From: Patiria pectinifera
Lineage: Eukaryota > Echinodermata > Asteroidea > Valvatida > Asterinidae
Length of the DNA: 64,000 nt
Direction of reading: 5' to 3'
Assembly: GCA_029964075.1 (NCBI GenBank)
Contig: CM057142.1
Span: 6,711,770-6,775,769 of the forward strand
Made by a program: the position numbers and the translations under genes. The number at the start of each line of letters is the position of its first letter. The first letter of the stretch is position 1. The notes under the pieces are model-generated. The model was not told the DNA's origin. It worked only from the letters and a program-made list of their open reading frames with translations, and searched no databases. Positions 1-11,333 of this stretch are shown here, piece after piece.

Positions 1-540
1 GTCCATTACCTCCGCCAAGGAGGTTATGTTTTCATCGGCGTTGGTTGGTTGGAAGTTGTCTGTTAACAATGTAACTCAAAAAATTATGGTCGCCGGCAGT
101 GCGTGACATTTATTTAACGGATGGTCCTTGGTACAGGTACAAATCGATTGGATTTGGAAGTGATCCGGATCTGGGTCTGGATCCAGGATTTTTTCTAAAG
201 GATTCTTCACCACTTATGCGAGTATTTCTATTGGGTGTACTGACAATATGGCGGGGAATTGTTTAGCCTTGGAGGTTTTCGCTCTCTGAGTGCTTTCTAG
301 TTGCCAATATTTACGTGCCTTTAAGCAAACAGGGTTCACAACAAAATGTTATGACTTGAATTCTTACCGAAAGGACAAGCCTCAGGATTTCGACGACAAA
401 AAACGACCAAATAATGGTGTGGTACCATCTCTGTAGCGACGCCATTATAGACTTGAATTCCGACCGAGCTAGACGAAGTAACAAAAAGGCAACGAAACTG
501 ACGTTTTAATGATGTGTGTTTTTCTGATTCCCAAATGCAG
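1..540 (+). other. Flank or intron upstream of the LC8 coding exon
   Basis: No coding segment is recognised here. The stretch ends in a pyrimidine-rich tract and CAG (about 515-540), a good 3' splice site placed just before the LC8 start codon. The block is therefore probably an intron or 5' flank of that gene. No convincing upstream exon or promoter element was seen. Confidence 0.4.
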
Positions 541-547
541 ACCCAAA

Positions 548-841
548 ATGTACGGAGTTTCATCGAAATCAACGGCCGAGAAGAAGGCGGTGATCAAGAA
601 CGCAGACATGCCTGACGACATGCAGTCCGACGCCGTGGACTGCGCTACACAGGCCATGGAAAGGTTCAACATCGAGAAAGACATCGCTGCTTTCATCAAG
701 AAAGAGTTCGACAAGAAGTACACCACCACCTGGCACTGCATCGTGGGTAGAAACTTCGGCAGTTACGTCACGCACGAGACCAAGAACTTCATCTATTTCT
801 ACATGGGACAGGTGGCCATACTGCTGTACAAATCGGGATAA
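548..841 (+). CDS. DYNLL1: Dynein light chain LC8 (DYNLL family)
   Basis: LC8 is a small homodimeric hub. It is part of cytoplasmic and axonemal dynein and binds short linear motifs in many partners. The open frame gives 97 residues against the usual 89. It carries the family signature along its length: KAVIKNADM near residue 13, [34 protein letters not shown] and the C-terminal FIYFY-GQVAILL-KSG. The last part is the beta strand that forms the ligand groove. I chose the ATG at 548 because a likely splice acceptor ends at 540; an in-frame ATG at 509 would fall in the presumed intron. The N-terminus is about eight residues longer than usual, and some core positions differ (an F replaces the usual H after DIAA, and TTTWHC replaces NPTWHC). 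The coding region has no intron. It may be a diverged paralogue or an axonemal isoform. Confidence 0.95.
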   Translation: MYGVSSKSTAEKKAVIKNADMPDDMQSDAVDCATQAMERFNIEKDIAAFIKKEFDKKYTTTWHCIVGRNFGSYVTHETKNFIYFYMGQVAILLYKSG

Positions 842-1093
842 TTTTGAAGTTCTGGATAACATCTGATTCGGGTCCTGAGCTGCAGCTAGGCTCATCCGCC
901 ATCTTAGAACACTGACGGGCACAATGCAGGCGCAATTGGGTCCGCAGCAAACCAATTCTGACTGGCTTTGAAATGGAGACTATTGGTATACAGTCAAGGA
1001 TGCAGCAAAGAGAAGCTAGGACTTGTTGAGAAATGCGCCGCTACGTCAGCATGCATCCCCGGAGTCCAAACATGATGGGCCTATAGCCTACAT

Positions 1094-1099
1094 AATAAA
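1094..1099 (+). terminator. Candidate polyadenylation signal of the LC8 gene
   Basis: AATAAA lies about 250 bases after the LC8 stop codon, a normal 3' UTR length. No other consensus signal is nearer. Confidence 0.5.
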
Positions 1100-3467
1100 G
1101 CTATCGTGTAAAAGTTAACCTTAGCTCCCTGTGCGGAATCGCGATAGTCTGGAACCCTTGCATAGAGCGCCCTCAGTGAGGACAAGTTTTTTTTCCACTG
1201 TAAAGCTTTTGCTCAGAAGTCAAAGACATTAAGATCTCCCTATCCGGTTCGTCAGTGTCTGGTCACACACGCGCGCGTAACACTGATTACTAGCGCCCAT
1301 TGGATAAACACTCAAGTTGCGTTAAGTTCCGGTTCCAATGGTTCCAATGCTGCTTAATTTGCAGTGGGCGTGGTTTAAACTGAAGTGACGCCATACTAAC
1401 GGACCGGTTAGACCTTAGGTGTTGCAGGTGTCTCAGAGGGTATTCTTTATTTCAATTGATTAAATAAACAACTAATCAATGCACAATCTCATGCCTATCC
1501 TATAGCGATACAAAACAATTGCCCTTTAACTCCGCCCCAACGCGCAAGGTCTATACCAAATCGCCATTATGGACCCCTTGCATAAAGCGACCTCACTGAA
1601 GGCATTGACTTTGTTCCTTTGTTCCGCTGTGTCACAAGTAACAAAACCTGTCCCCAGTGGGGGCGCTCTGTGCAAGGGGTCTATTGGAATGGAAACGAGG
1701 ATGCACTTGGAAGACGCAGACTCTCTCGCGCGTTACTGTGAACATGGCTCACTGATTACTTCATTTGGCTGGTCTTTTTTTTCTTCATAATGTCACTATG
1801 CGAAGTGTATAAATAGCGTGTAAATTATGTAATTCAATGGCGGCTGGTTCGGTGAGGCAAACATGTCGGTGCTTTGTTTGAAAAATTACTTATTAAAGTT
1901 GCTCGTCAATTTTTCTTTTCCTAACGAATGTTTAATTTGTATGTTTTGTTTTTAACTAAAAAAAACTTCTTTATTCCGATTTTGGGCGTCTGCAAAATTA
2001 ACCCCCTGAAAAATGAATGGGCCCTATAATGGAGCCGAATTATTGCCTGGCAGCCAATAATTCGACTTTTGTGAAGAAATAATTCAATAACTCAAAAGTT
2101 TGTGGATTGTTTTTACGTTCCATGCCTCAAAAGTGAATAACTTTCATATTGCTGGGAAAATAGCATTGAAAACCAATCTAGTTTTCGAGGTGAAACTCAA
2201 AAAAAAAAAAACCCAGGAACACATCTTTTAGAAGGTTCGCTTTTTACATTAATTAAATTTGCTGGTCTTTCGTTAACTCCACGGTGCCAAGGTTTTGAAT
2301 ATAGCGTGTAAATTATGTCATGAAATTTACAATGGCTGGGTCAGTGAGGTAAACATTTGGTGCTTTGTTTGAACAATAAATAAGTGATTAAGAACTAGAA
2401 AAGCAAAAACCGTTTCAGACAGGCGTTTCAGAGCCGCGCCGAGCTAATATGTATCGAGAGGGACTGAAGTCGACCCAGATACAACTGGGTTTCAAACAGG
2501 TGAAATTTATGATCTATTTTTTTTATATTTTTCTTGTTATTTTTTTTTATCAATGATTTGACTCAGGAGTCGTTTGGATCGAGGATCGACTGCAACAGTC
2601 GATCTTTCGCATGGAGTTCAAACGGCGAACACTTTTCTTTTCTTCGGAATAATTAAGATCGGCTCGACTGTGAAACGTCAGACTGCAATTATAACATCCC
2701 ACGCATGTCAGACTGAACGTTTTAGTATAAATATTATAAATTATCTTCACACCAGAAGCATAACTAGGTCCAAGTTTTTTTGGGGGGGGGGGAGGGCCAA
2801 TTCGGGGACCTTATTTCCAGGAGGGGCACTCAATGGTTTTCAAAGGAAAAAAAGCCTTATTTTTGCCTCTTCCGTGCAAATGCTGAGAGAGAAATGGGGG
2901 GGGGGGAACTGTCCTCGAACAAGGGGGCGTGTCCTCACGCACCGCCCCGCCTCCTAATAGTAACGCCACTTCACGTAGGTTTTGCATGCAATCGTGGCGA
3001 AATTTAGCGCCCAAACAAATCAGTTCATACTTCAGGATTTTTTTCAACGTGTTTATTTTGTTCTTTTCTTAATATAAGCAATTAATGATTCGCCTGGTGC
3101 TTGTTGCATTATTTGATCAATGCTGTAAATGTTGTATTTTTAACGCCTTATGTAATTTAGACAAATTAATCTTTTCCTATTTTGGTCGGAAGATTGTAAT
3201 CTTTCCCTTTTGTCAATATATCCCTCGATATTTATACTTTCATGTGTAGTGAATTCTTTGTTTACTAAAGTTTGTTGGTTTCTTAATGGGATATTTACAC
3301 ATATCAAGTATGTTGGGTCTTGTAAAGTTAAACCTGTGAAAAATAAAAAAACCTGGTTCGATCTGTAAATAAATGACAGTAGTACATGTATTGATAAATG
3401 GATTGTCCATTTTAATGCAATAAAGTACATTATCCGCTAAAAAGTTTGATGTCTTTAGAAGTGACAA
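1100..3467. other. Intergenic stretch with degraded repeats
   Basis: No gene recognised. A segment with CCCCTTGCATAAAGCG at about 1572 is matched in inverted orientation at about 1663-1680, and a related copy lies near 1157-1180. Two direct copies of about 75 bases, each starting GCGTGTAAATTATGT, lie at about 1818-1889 and 2303-2379. Poly-G runs occur near 2783 and 2897. The remainder is AT-rich with no visible structure. Confidence 0.5.
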
Positions 3468-3730
3468 GTGGGGCAGTGCGGCCTATAGGGTTATGGTTCG
3501 TGACTCATGATCAGAGGGTCAGGGTTCGATTCCAGCTGCTGGTCATTATGTTGAGTCCTTGGGCAAGCCACTTCATCCCCACTTGCCTCTCTCCATCCAG
3601 GAGTATAAATGTGTACTGGCATTAGCTGGGGAGTAACCTGCGATGAACTAGCATCCCGTCCAAGGGGAATAGTCCGGAGATAAACGCCGGCCTGATGGGC
3701 CACATTGGCTCGTGACAGACTTTACTTCTT
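3468..3730 (+). mobile_element. tRNA-derived SINE
   Basis: A pol III B box (GGTTCGATTCC at 3523-3533) sits in a tRNA-like head. It is followed by a conserved SINE body containing TTGGGCAAG at 3560, then ATAAATG-GTACTGG and a CCTGCGATGAACTAGC block. The same TTGGGCAAG and ATAAATGGGTACCTG blocks recur in the copy near 12.3 kb, so this is a dispersed family and not a tRNA gene. Confidence 0.7.
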
Positions 3731-4603
3731 TTATGACCTGAAAATATGACTACGGTAACCGTTCATTTTACGTCAATTGGTAAATTTTGTAGAAGTTAAA
3801 AAGAATCCAAAAAAATTCGCCCAAAATGTTGGCCTCAGAAAAAAAAAAGTTTTTTTTTAATGCTTGACATCGACATGAGCTGATTTTTTTCGGTTCGATT
3901 AATTAATTTGGATTTTCGAATTAAGAGCGGGATGCTCGGATCCTTATTCGTTTTGAATAGTGTGCGCAATTTCAGAACTGGAGCGCGCAATTTAAAACCA
4001 ACTTTTCAAACTGTGTAAAGGCCTGCAAACTAGCTGGATATTTTTGTTCCTACTTTCCCGATATCTTTGGCGCCTATTTTACCCAGTAGCGCACCCCGGA
4101 TTTAGCTTGGGGGGGGGGGGGGGGGTTCTCACAATTTTGTTTTTTTTTTCAAACAAATTGGGTGTTCTTTTTGTGGGAGGGGGAATATTTTGAAGTTGGT
4201 GGCGCCACTTACACCCCTGTTATAATACTCGGAAATATGCCACATACATATCGGTCAATTCGTGGACCAAAAAAATGAACCCCCCCCAAAAAAAAATATT
4301 AAAAATTAACAACCTCTACGAGTGGGAGGGGTCAACCCCCCCCCCCCCCCGGGTGCGCCACGAATTTCATCCACCTCTGGCCAGTGGCACAGCGGTAGAG
4401 GGGTGTTTGCAGAGTGGCAAATTGCAAACTGCTAGCTACAGATTTTAAGAGCGAGCCAGGCGGGGACGTGCGAAGAAAAATCGGGCCGGAGACATTGGCC
4501 GGTCGTAAAAAGCTTGTCTCGTCAGTCGGCAGGGATGATGAAGAGCGCCATCTACTGCCAAAGAGTGTCTGTGAGTTTCCGCTTTCAACACTGCCCATAT
4601 AGG
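3731..4603. other. Intergenic stretch with poly-G/poly-C tracts
   Basis: No gene recognised. Long poly-G (about 4110-4126) and poly-C (about 4336-4350) tracts occur. The latter is next to a GGTGCGCCACGAATTTC segment typical of degenerate transposon ends. Open frames here lack any known domain. Confidence 0.35.
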
Positions 4604-5047
4604 TGCAATGAATTGCCATAGACTCCAATGATAAATTTCCCCACTTTAGAAATTCAAGAAAATAATCACGATTTGCTCTCTATAAGGTGTTCGAGACATG
4701 CACTAAAATTAAAGCTTAGTTTGATTGTCTTTCTATTTTTCCTCATTTTTTGGGTAATAATCTGATTGTAAGTTGGGAGAAATTTCCATCCGAATATGAT
4801 CACCCATCGCCATTTTGAAAAACGGCGCCTACACTCCAATGCAAAATAGAGCGCTTTTAGAGCCCCAATTTCATGCGAATTGCACAGAAATACAAGCTCA
4901 CGTTCCTGTGCACGGCTTCCATCCTCACTGTTTACGAACCCTCAAGTGCATGGCCCACAATATGCTCAAGTACTGAAGAATTTGAGGGCATGCAAATCGT
5001 GATTTGGCCGGCGTATGCTACTTCGGACCCATTTTACTGCCTCAACC
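4604..5047 (-). mobile_element. MITE family A, minus-strand copy
   Basis: This copy matches four other copies in the window (40249, 41063, 57181, 58083). Shared landmarks include GCCGGCCAAATCACGATTTGC, GGGTGGAAGCC, AAAATGGCGAT and GATGATGAAATAAGCTTT. The best copy has terminal inverted repeats GGTTGCAGGCCAGTAAAT and ATTTACTGG-CTGCAACC. No open frame is shared, so the family is non-autonomous. Confidence 0.75.
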
Positions 5048-5071
5048 CTTTAACAGCCGCAGCTATAATTT

Positions 5072-5460
5072 TGTCTTTTAAGGCCAAAAAAAAATAATAA
5101 GTCGGTCTCTGGTCAGCGCGCGCGTCGATTTTAATCATGCGTGTCGATCTTTTTTTTTCCCCAAAATGTTCCGCGGTAGCTCCAACAGCGCCCTCTATTT
5201 CCGCCCCTCCTCATTTTTTTTTTACCAAAGAGCACCAAGGAATGGGAAATTGCACCATGGCAAATGATCGAAAGCACCAAGACAAATTATGGAGGACACC
5301 AATGTACACGAGGACACCAAAAAAGCAAAATAGTACCTACCTTGTCTGTACCATCCTAGCTGGAAAAAAAAAAGCAAAAAAAAAAAAAAGCCACGTGGCC
5401 GCGTCAATTCCGGAACTATGGTCTGACCAGAGACCGAATATTTTTTTTTTTTGGCCTTAA
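5072..5460. mobile_element. Inverted-repeat element with TTTTAAGGCCAAAAAA ends
   Basis: The left end (TTTTAAGGCC, A-run, then TCGGTCTCTGGTCA) is matched in reverse at the right end (TGACCAGAGACCGA, T-run, GGCCTTAAA). The interior has low coding content. A related element with the same GGCC plus A/T-run ends lies at 59655-60037. This is a short non-autonomous transposon. Confidence 0.65.
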
Positions 5461-5570
5461 ACTCGTTTTTTTCTTTTAAATTCTGTCAAAGTTAGCCGAA
5501 AATCGGCTAAAACGGTCACTCTGTTACTGGGTTGCCCCCTCCAGCGTGAGGGACACAACACGTTTCTGAT

Positions 5571-5637
5571 CTTTCGCTCGTACCCCCCGCCCCGTAAACA
5601 GGGCTGGGGGAGGGAGGGGGGGGGGGGGACGAGCGAA
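5571..5637. repeat. Collapsed pair of CGCTCGTACCCCC termini
   Basis: TTCGCTCGTACCCCCCG, followed by a GTAAACAGGGC segment and a poly-G run ending in GACGAGCGAA. Both termini are those of the elements at 22363-23330 and 44562-45120, but almost no interior lies between them. It is best read as a deletion derivative of that family. Confidence 0.55.
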
Positions 5638-5842
5638 GTTCCCGATCCTGCCAATGGTCTCTCCCGACTTTCTCTTTTTTTTTGCCGTTGAGGGGATAGG
5701 TCCATATAAACGTACATGTACACAGCAAAAATTAAATTGGAAGACAGGACACACATAATTGCAAGAAAAACTTTTTTATTTTAAAGCAAGATCTGTGAAA
5801 TAACTGCACGTACCGCAACTAAAAATACTCTATTAAAAACTA

Positions 5843-6097
5843 GGCCATCAGCCTTGGGGTTTGGTCGGTATCAAATCAGGGCACATGATTATAGTGAGCA
5901 TGCGCAAGGTATACCGCCCCTAGAGTGGTAACAAGCATTTTGATGGACATTTTGATAACACAAAAACTCCTGCCACCGCTGCAATGCTATCACATATTTT
6001 CCAACTGCGGAGGTGTATACCTTGCCAAAAATCGCTACGACGATTATTCCCCTAATTTGATACCGGTGGCCAAGATTTTGGACCGAGGCTGATGGCC
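5843..6097. mobile_element. 255-bp MITE with TA flanks
   Basis: The ends GGCCATCAGCCTTGGGGTTT and (reverse) GGCCATCAGCCTCGGTCC form an imperfect terminal inverted repeat that continues into a GGTATCAAAT segment. TA lies on both outer sides (5841-5842 and 6098-6099), as expected for TA-targeting (Tc1/mariner-type) elements. The interior is non-coding, with a second inverted pair around AAGGTATAC. Confidence 0.7.
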
Positions 6098-6099
6098 TA

Positions 6100-7180
6100 A
6101 ACCCTCTGCCACGGCTGTGTTTGCTGAACTTTAGTCCAATGGAAAGGCAGTGGCCGATTTTAAATACACAACTTCAATATTATATATTATAGCTTTCTCC
6201 AGAAGAAACCGATTCAGACGTTTAATAGATTGGACACATGCAATTTGTTCCTTCACATTTTGACACAAAAGTGACATCTTTGTGTAAAAATGCTACAGGG
6301 TTTCAAGCAATTTCAAGTTTTTTTCGACGGCAGTTATTAATACAACAGTATACACAAGTCAACAATAATGTACAGAACATAAAAATTGGAAAATTAGGGC
6401 TAAAACCTGATAAAGAATCCAGCCACAAGTGTGTCGAGCAATTTACAGCAGAGAAGAATTGATTTCGATTCTAATTGTGAACATCAAGTAATAAGTTACT
6501 TCTTTTTTTTATAGCAAACAAGACCCCAGCATCACAGAGCACTGGAAGCGGCCTTCTTGTACATGTAGGTATTTCACATTATGTACAAAAATCATGCTAC
6601 ATGTCATTTGACATTAGTTACATTTCAATCATAGTAATACTTGTACATTGCCAATATCGAGACAAACACAGCACCACGGGTGCAACTGTTTGTTTCCCAA
6701 AATAAATATTACGGCAAAATCACATCTGTATACGAAACAGATTTTCAATGCGATGAATGGTACAATGATGAAACAAATAATTTACATCGTTTTTGTAGAT
6801 TAATCTGTTAACAATTTGATAAATTTATGTCTTGATTTATCTAAATATAAATATACCGCAGTAACCGCAGCAACCGCAGCAACCAATAACGGTATATTGA
6901 AAAACACGGATTCAGTTTTCACAGAAAACGACCAGCAGAGGGCGGTGTTTAGAACTTCAGTGGTAGACACTGCACTGGCACACCCACTGATCTCCATTAG
7001 TAAGTAATGGAGATTATCAAATTAGGTTTTGCCCTAATGGAGTTCAATGGGCATGCAATCGACCACAACATTCATATACACATGATTTACACGAGGAAGG
7101 CATGGAAGTTCAATAGGAATTACAATGGGGGTTCCTCTTTTCAAATGGGAATAATTTCCTCAGCTGTTGCATACACAACT
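6100..7180. other. AT-rich intergenic stretch
   Basis: No gene, repeat or regulatory structure recognised beyond a small GCAACCGCA tandem near 6860. Short open frames have no recognisable similarity. Confidence 0.4.
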
Positions 7181-7387
7181 ATGGACCGATCCAGTAAGCC
7201 CCGCCCACTGCGCACTGGGCAAATTAACACGTGCTCCTCTCCAATGTCACACTGCATTTTCCTGCCGCGCGCTTCATACGCGCGTGCGCGAGCACGCATG
7301 TCGGACTTTTGTGCACGCACGTCGTACATAAATCGCGGCTGTGATTGGTCAGAACACCATCGGGAGGTGCTTACTGGATCGGTCCAT
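7181..7387. mobile_element. 207-bp MITE with perfect 19-bp terminal inverted repeats
   Basis: ATGGACCGATCCAGTAAGC opens the element and its exact reverse complement closes it. The GC-rich interior has an alternating CGCG-rich hairpin core (about 7265-7325). A frame runs through it, but it is an accident of the interior and is not a gene. Confidence 0.75.
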
Positions 7388-7835
7388 TAAACCCCAGTTC
7401 TTGGCCTAGTTCTCAAAGCATGGTAATACATGAAAATAATTTTGTACATGTAGGCCCATGAACCAAAACTTTCACAATACAACCACTGCCAAAACAGTGG
7501 TATGTTAAATATAAGTTGGCTGTTTATGATTCAACAATGGGTTGAAGTTTGATTTGCTCAAATTAACCTCAAAACTCTGCAGAGCAATTCTGCTTCACCT
7601 TAATGAAATTCCTTCACGTATACCAAATTTTGCAGTTTAACACAATTTTTGATTTTTTTTTAGTAAGATGTCTGCGTGAGACTGATTGACTTCTTGTACT
7701 TTCTAAACTTTCTTTAGAATTTTTTTTGACTTTAGCACCAGGACATTTTGTTCAAGGAGCTGAACCATGGCAAGTATGTACATGTACACAGCGAATTACA
7801 ATACACACAGGCTTGCTTGAAGATAGCAGCTATAT

Positions 7836-8350
7836 CAACCTCGTCCCCAGGATGTCGAGCAGTACGCGCCCACCACTACCTGCTCTCTCATCCTGGTATT
7901 GGATCATTTGCATGTGCAAGATTTTTGAACACGTATGCAAATGAGGAACAGTCCGGTGCCTGGATATGCGTTACACATTAGCGTTTGTTTTTGTATGCGG
8001 TGTCTGGGGTAAAAACAGAGTCAATTCGTAGCAGCGCGAGCACGGCGTGAGTTACGAAAACACGATTTTTGAAATCAAACTGTTACGATCTTATCGAGAC
8101 AAAACATGCAGTATCATATTTCATATTAGTATGAGCAAATTGGAAAGGAAATTAGTATTTTTGAGAAGGCGTGGACGAATGATCGTGAAAACACGTACTG
8201 CACGTTGTGAATAATAGCACCAAGTACACGATAAAAATCCATTACTAGCCAATTGCGGTATCCAATCAGGATACAGAAAGAAAGTTTCCTATCCAGGGTT
8301 TACTTTTGGAAACGCGGTTGGAAATAAAGTAAGCACTGGGGACAAGGTTG
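7836..8350. mobile_element. MITE family B, 9-bp target-site duplication
   Basis: Ends are CAACCTCGTCCCCAG and CTGGGGACAAGGTTG. The direct duplication CAGCTATAT flanks both sides (7827-7835 and 8351-8359). The copies at 28425, 36643 and 43390 share the ends and interior (TTTCCTATCCAGGG, TAAAAACAGAG, GAGAAGGCGTGGACG). A 9-bp duplication suggests a Mutator-like origin. No transposase frame is present. Confidence 0.85.
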
Positions 8351-8359
8351 CAGCTATAT

Positions 8360-9702
8360 AGCCTTTGGCTCCAAAATGAATTACTTTGAAAATGAATTAC
8401 TTTGAAAATTCCAAAAATACCAGAGCTAATGTCACGCCAATTTACTGAATAAAGTTGATAAAAAGACATTTCATCTAAGAATTTTTTGTTTAAAATATAA
8501 CTGAATGCAGTAAGTTCTTTTTTTGAAATACATGTATACATGTGCGTAAGTTTAATTGTGAATTTTTTTTGCCATTAAAACTTTTTTCTTTTGCTGTAGA
8601 AGAGAATGTGAATTCATTTGATTTTATTACGTGAAGAATTTCAACTTTGTCATTTATTTTTCTACTTATTTTGAAGATATGATTTTAACAATCCCAGGTA
8701 CACAATTAAAAAGCACACTATCCAACAACATTGTATTGGGCCCACATGTCCTAAGAATGGGACGCAATCTTTTATATATTCCCTATTGAACTCTCGTATT
8801 TTGTTTTGGCTCTCTAATAATCACTACAGATAATGGTGTGGTATTTTGGCACTCCATTCAAGGAGGCAAAACAATAAGGAAACACTTAAAACAATATTGG
8901 CCACTGTGAGGTACATCACTAAACCCCTTGAGTGATTTACAAGGAACCTTCCTCACTCTTGCAAAATCCAACACCATATGGTAAACCCATCACCCAAACT
9001 GTTGGGCTCTGATTATGGTGGTATGCCTGACCCCATTCAAAGCATAATCAGTTTACTAGTGCAGTACTCACTCCAACAGATTCCAACAAAAACATGCAGT
9101 TGGATTTTGAAGGGTTGGGGTGGTTAGGTTTTGAAAGACTTTTGGCCGATTTTCAGCCCAACAGCTTGAACCATCACAGCTACAATAGACCCTGTGCATG
9201 AGGTAGGTAATGTACACCAGGGAGTGGGCAGGCCATAACCGCTATATGGGGAAGTTTTTTATTGTTAGGCAAATTAGGACCGAGTTATGGGGACTTTTGG
9301 CTGTCCCCACAGCGTCTTCGGTCCCCATAGTACCATGAGACAACTTGTGTGTAGTCCCCACAGTTACGGAACAAGTTTGTGTGCAAATGTCTGTGTGGAC
9401 CCATACGCATCAAAGACCAAAGACCATTTGACAAACTCAACTAGTTAATACCAATTTGAATGGCTGAAATGTTAAGTGAAGTGAACAAATTTGAAGGAAG
9501 GACATGAAGGATTACAGGCCCCAAAGCAGGAAAGAATATGGGTCATTCTATAAATTTGGGGTTCACTTTTTCCTGTACTTTTTACATCTGACTTTCTATA
9601 ATTCTGATGTACTCCTTAATGCAGTCATCCTCCAAGAGTGATTATGAATAACAAACTAACTAGTGTTATAGATGGAATTTTGCGTTGGGGTGATATCAAT
9701 CA
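8360..9702. other. Intergenic stretch without recognised features
   Basis: No gene, known repeat or structured signal recognised. Composition is AT-rich and there are no long frames. Confidence 0.4.
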
Positions 9703-10006
9703 AATTAGGTTTTTTTTGCCCTTCACCGACGTTTAAACACTGTATACTCAGTGTGTTACCTCCCGAGTGAAAGTTGGAAAAAATCTTATAATAGTTTATG
9801 CGGTACCCCCTGCTATGTACAACAGATTCGAACCAGCCAACCGATCCCTTTAGCTCGGTGGTCGAGTGGTAAGACATCTGCACTAGAAAGCAGGAGGTCA
9901 TGGGTTCGAGTCCCACCCGAGTGATTTTTTCCAACTTTCACTCGGAAGGTAACACACTGGGTATACAGTGTTTAAACGTTGGTGAAGGGCAAAAACCTAA
10001 TTTAAA
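9703..10006 (+). mobile_element. tRNA-derived SINE with an inverted second tail
   Basis: The tRNA-like head (9851-9920) has an A box (TGGTCGAGTGG) and a perfect B box (GGTTCGAGTCC). The anticodon arm has only four pairs plus an A-A mismatch, so it is not a sound tRNA. The tail (CAACTTTCACTCGG to GGCAAAAACCTAATTT) is repeated in reverse at 9703-9783, giving a head flanked by two inverted tails. The copy at 39066-39215 has the same head and tail. Confidence 0.75.
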
Positions 10007-11333
10007 CTACCTAGTGCCTACCCAACAAATAAAAAATCATTTGAGGTCATTCTTAAAGATACTTGAATGGCAAATTACAAAACGCCATGGTAACAGGCAC
10101 AGGAAATAATTACGTCACACTTTGGCTCCTAAATTTATAAAATGACCTGTATGTACGTTGAGCTCTGTATGTCCCCATTATTTAATTTACATCATCAATA
10201 CTTGCATCGTCATTATTACTATACAACAGATTTGTACTCATTCATTATTACACTATGAAGTTTACTTGAATGGGACAGGTAAAAACATCAACTCACAGCA
10301 TACACACAAAGCAGAATTTATGCAAAGAAATTTTAGACATATGATTTCGGTACGAAAGTATGACCTCACGTGTAAAATGACCTGGTCAAATTCAAGTTGA
10401 AAAAGTGCAGGAAGACCACACTGGGTTTTGAAGTCTGAGGCGAAGCAAACTTTTGCAGTGCTCTTGTCTTTAGTTGTAATAATTATCCGAGTTTTGATGA
10501 ATGCTGGCAGGTAGAATGCCCGCAAAGTATTGTTTTGAAATTCTGCCAAAAGAAAAGTTTGAAGTCACACAGCCCTCTCTTCTTTCATTTTGAGAGCTAA
10601 ACGTTTTTCTTGAAGAAACTAGTTTTATTCCACAAAACAGCAGCATTTTCGTACACAAATAAAATGACACAAGTGGGAAGGCCTGTTTATGCTTAACGCG
10701 AAAGCGAATTTGATGTAAGGAAACATTCGCGAAATTCGCCGCAGTTGAATGGTGTTCAACTTCTGCGAATCACAACGCGAAAACTTGCCATGATGTCACA
10801 AGTTTGTGTTCACATTCACTTCCGCACTGACTATGAAATGGCCTTTTTTTTCTCTCTCAGCAAAAGGTGCTGATGGAAAGAAAACATACAATGAAAAACA
10901 GAGCCTAAATATATGCCTTAGTAGCGGCATTACATGTATGCTTTTCTTTAGAATTTAAGGTTCCAGTGGTAAGCACCTATATCACTTTGTTTTTCAATGG
11001 GAACACATGCACTTTGTTACCAACATGGACAGTGTTTACATAGTCCAGGTGTGTGTGGTACTGTGATGGAACACAAGTCGTCATAAGTTGTCAGAAGTCA
11101 ATCCATGGGTAATTTAGTCCCAAATCACAATCAGAAGCTATTCAAATGATCTGTGACAAAGGCACTCCGTTTTTAGTGTTTCTTGTGAGTTGTGACTGGA
11201 CTTGTGAAATGACTTGTGATTTTCTTATGACCGGACTTGTGATGTACTTGTGATCCATCACAAGTTCCTCGACTACAATACTGGAAATGGATGTTCCCAT
11301 GCACCCAATTTTATGCAACCTGTTCTTTTTTTT
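10007..11333. other. Intergenic stretch downstream of NAA30
   Basis: No gene recognised. A run of short degenerate repeats of ACTTGTGA(TT/AA) lies at about 11070-11270. The part next to 11334 is presumably NAA30 3' UTR. Confidence 0.35.

Noticed and set aside
569-955. 128-codon minus-strand open frame
   Set aside because: It is antisense to the LC8 coding exon with no independent similarity.
7007-7390. 127-codon plus-strand open frame
   Set aside because: About half of it runs through the MITE at 7181-7387 and ends at its terminal repeat.
9851-9920. Functional tRNA gene
   Set aside because: A and B boxes are good, but the anticodon arm has an A-A mismatch and the same head plus tail recurs at 39066. 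It is a SINE head.
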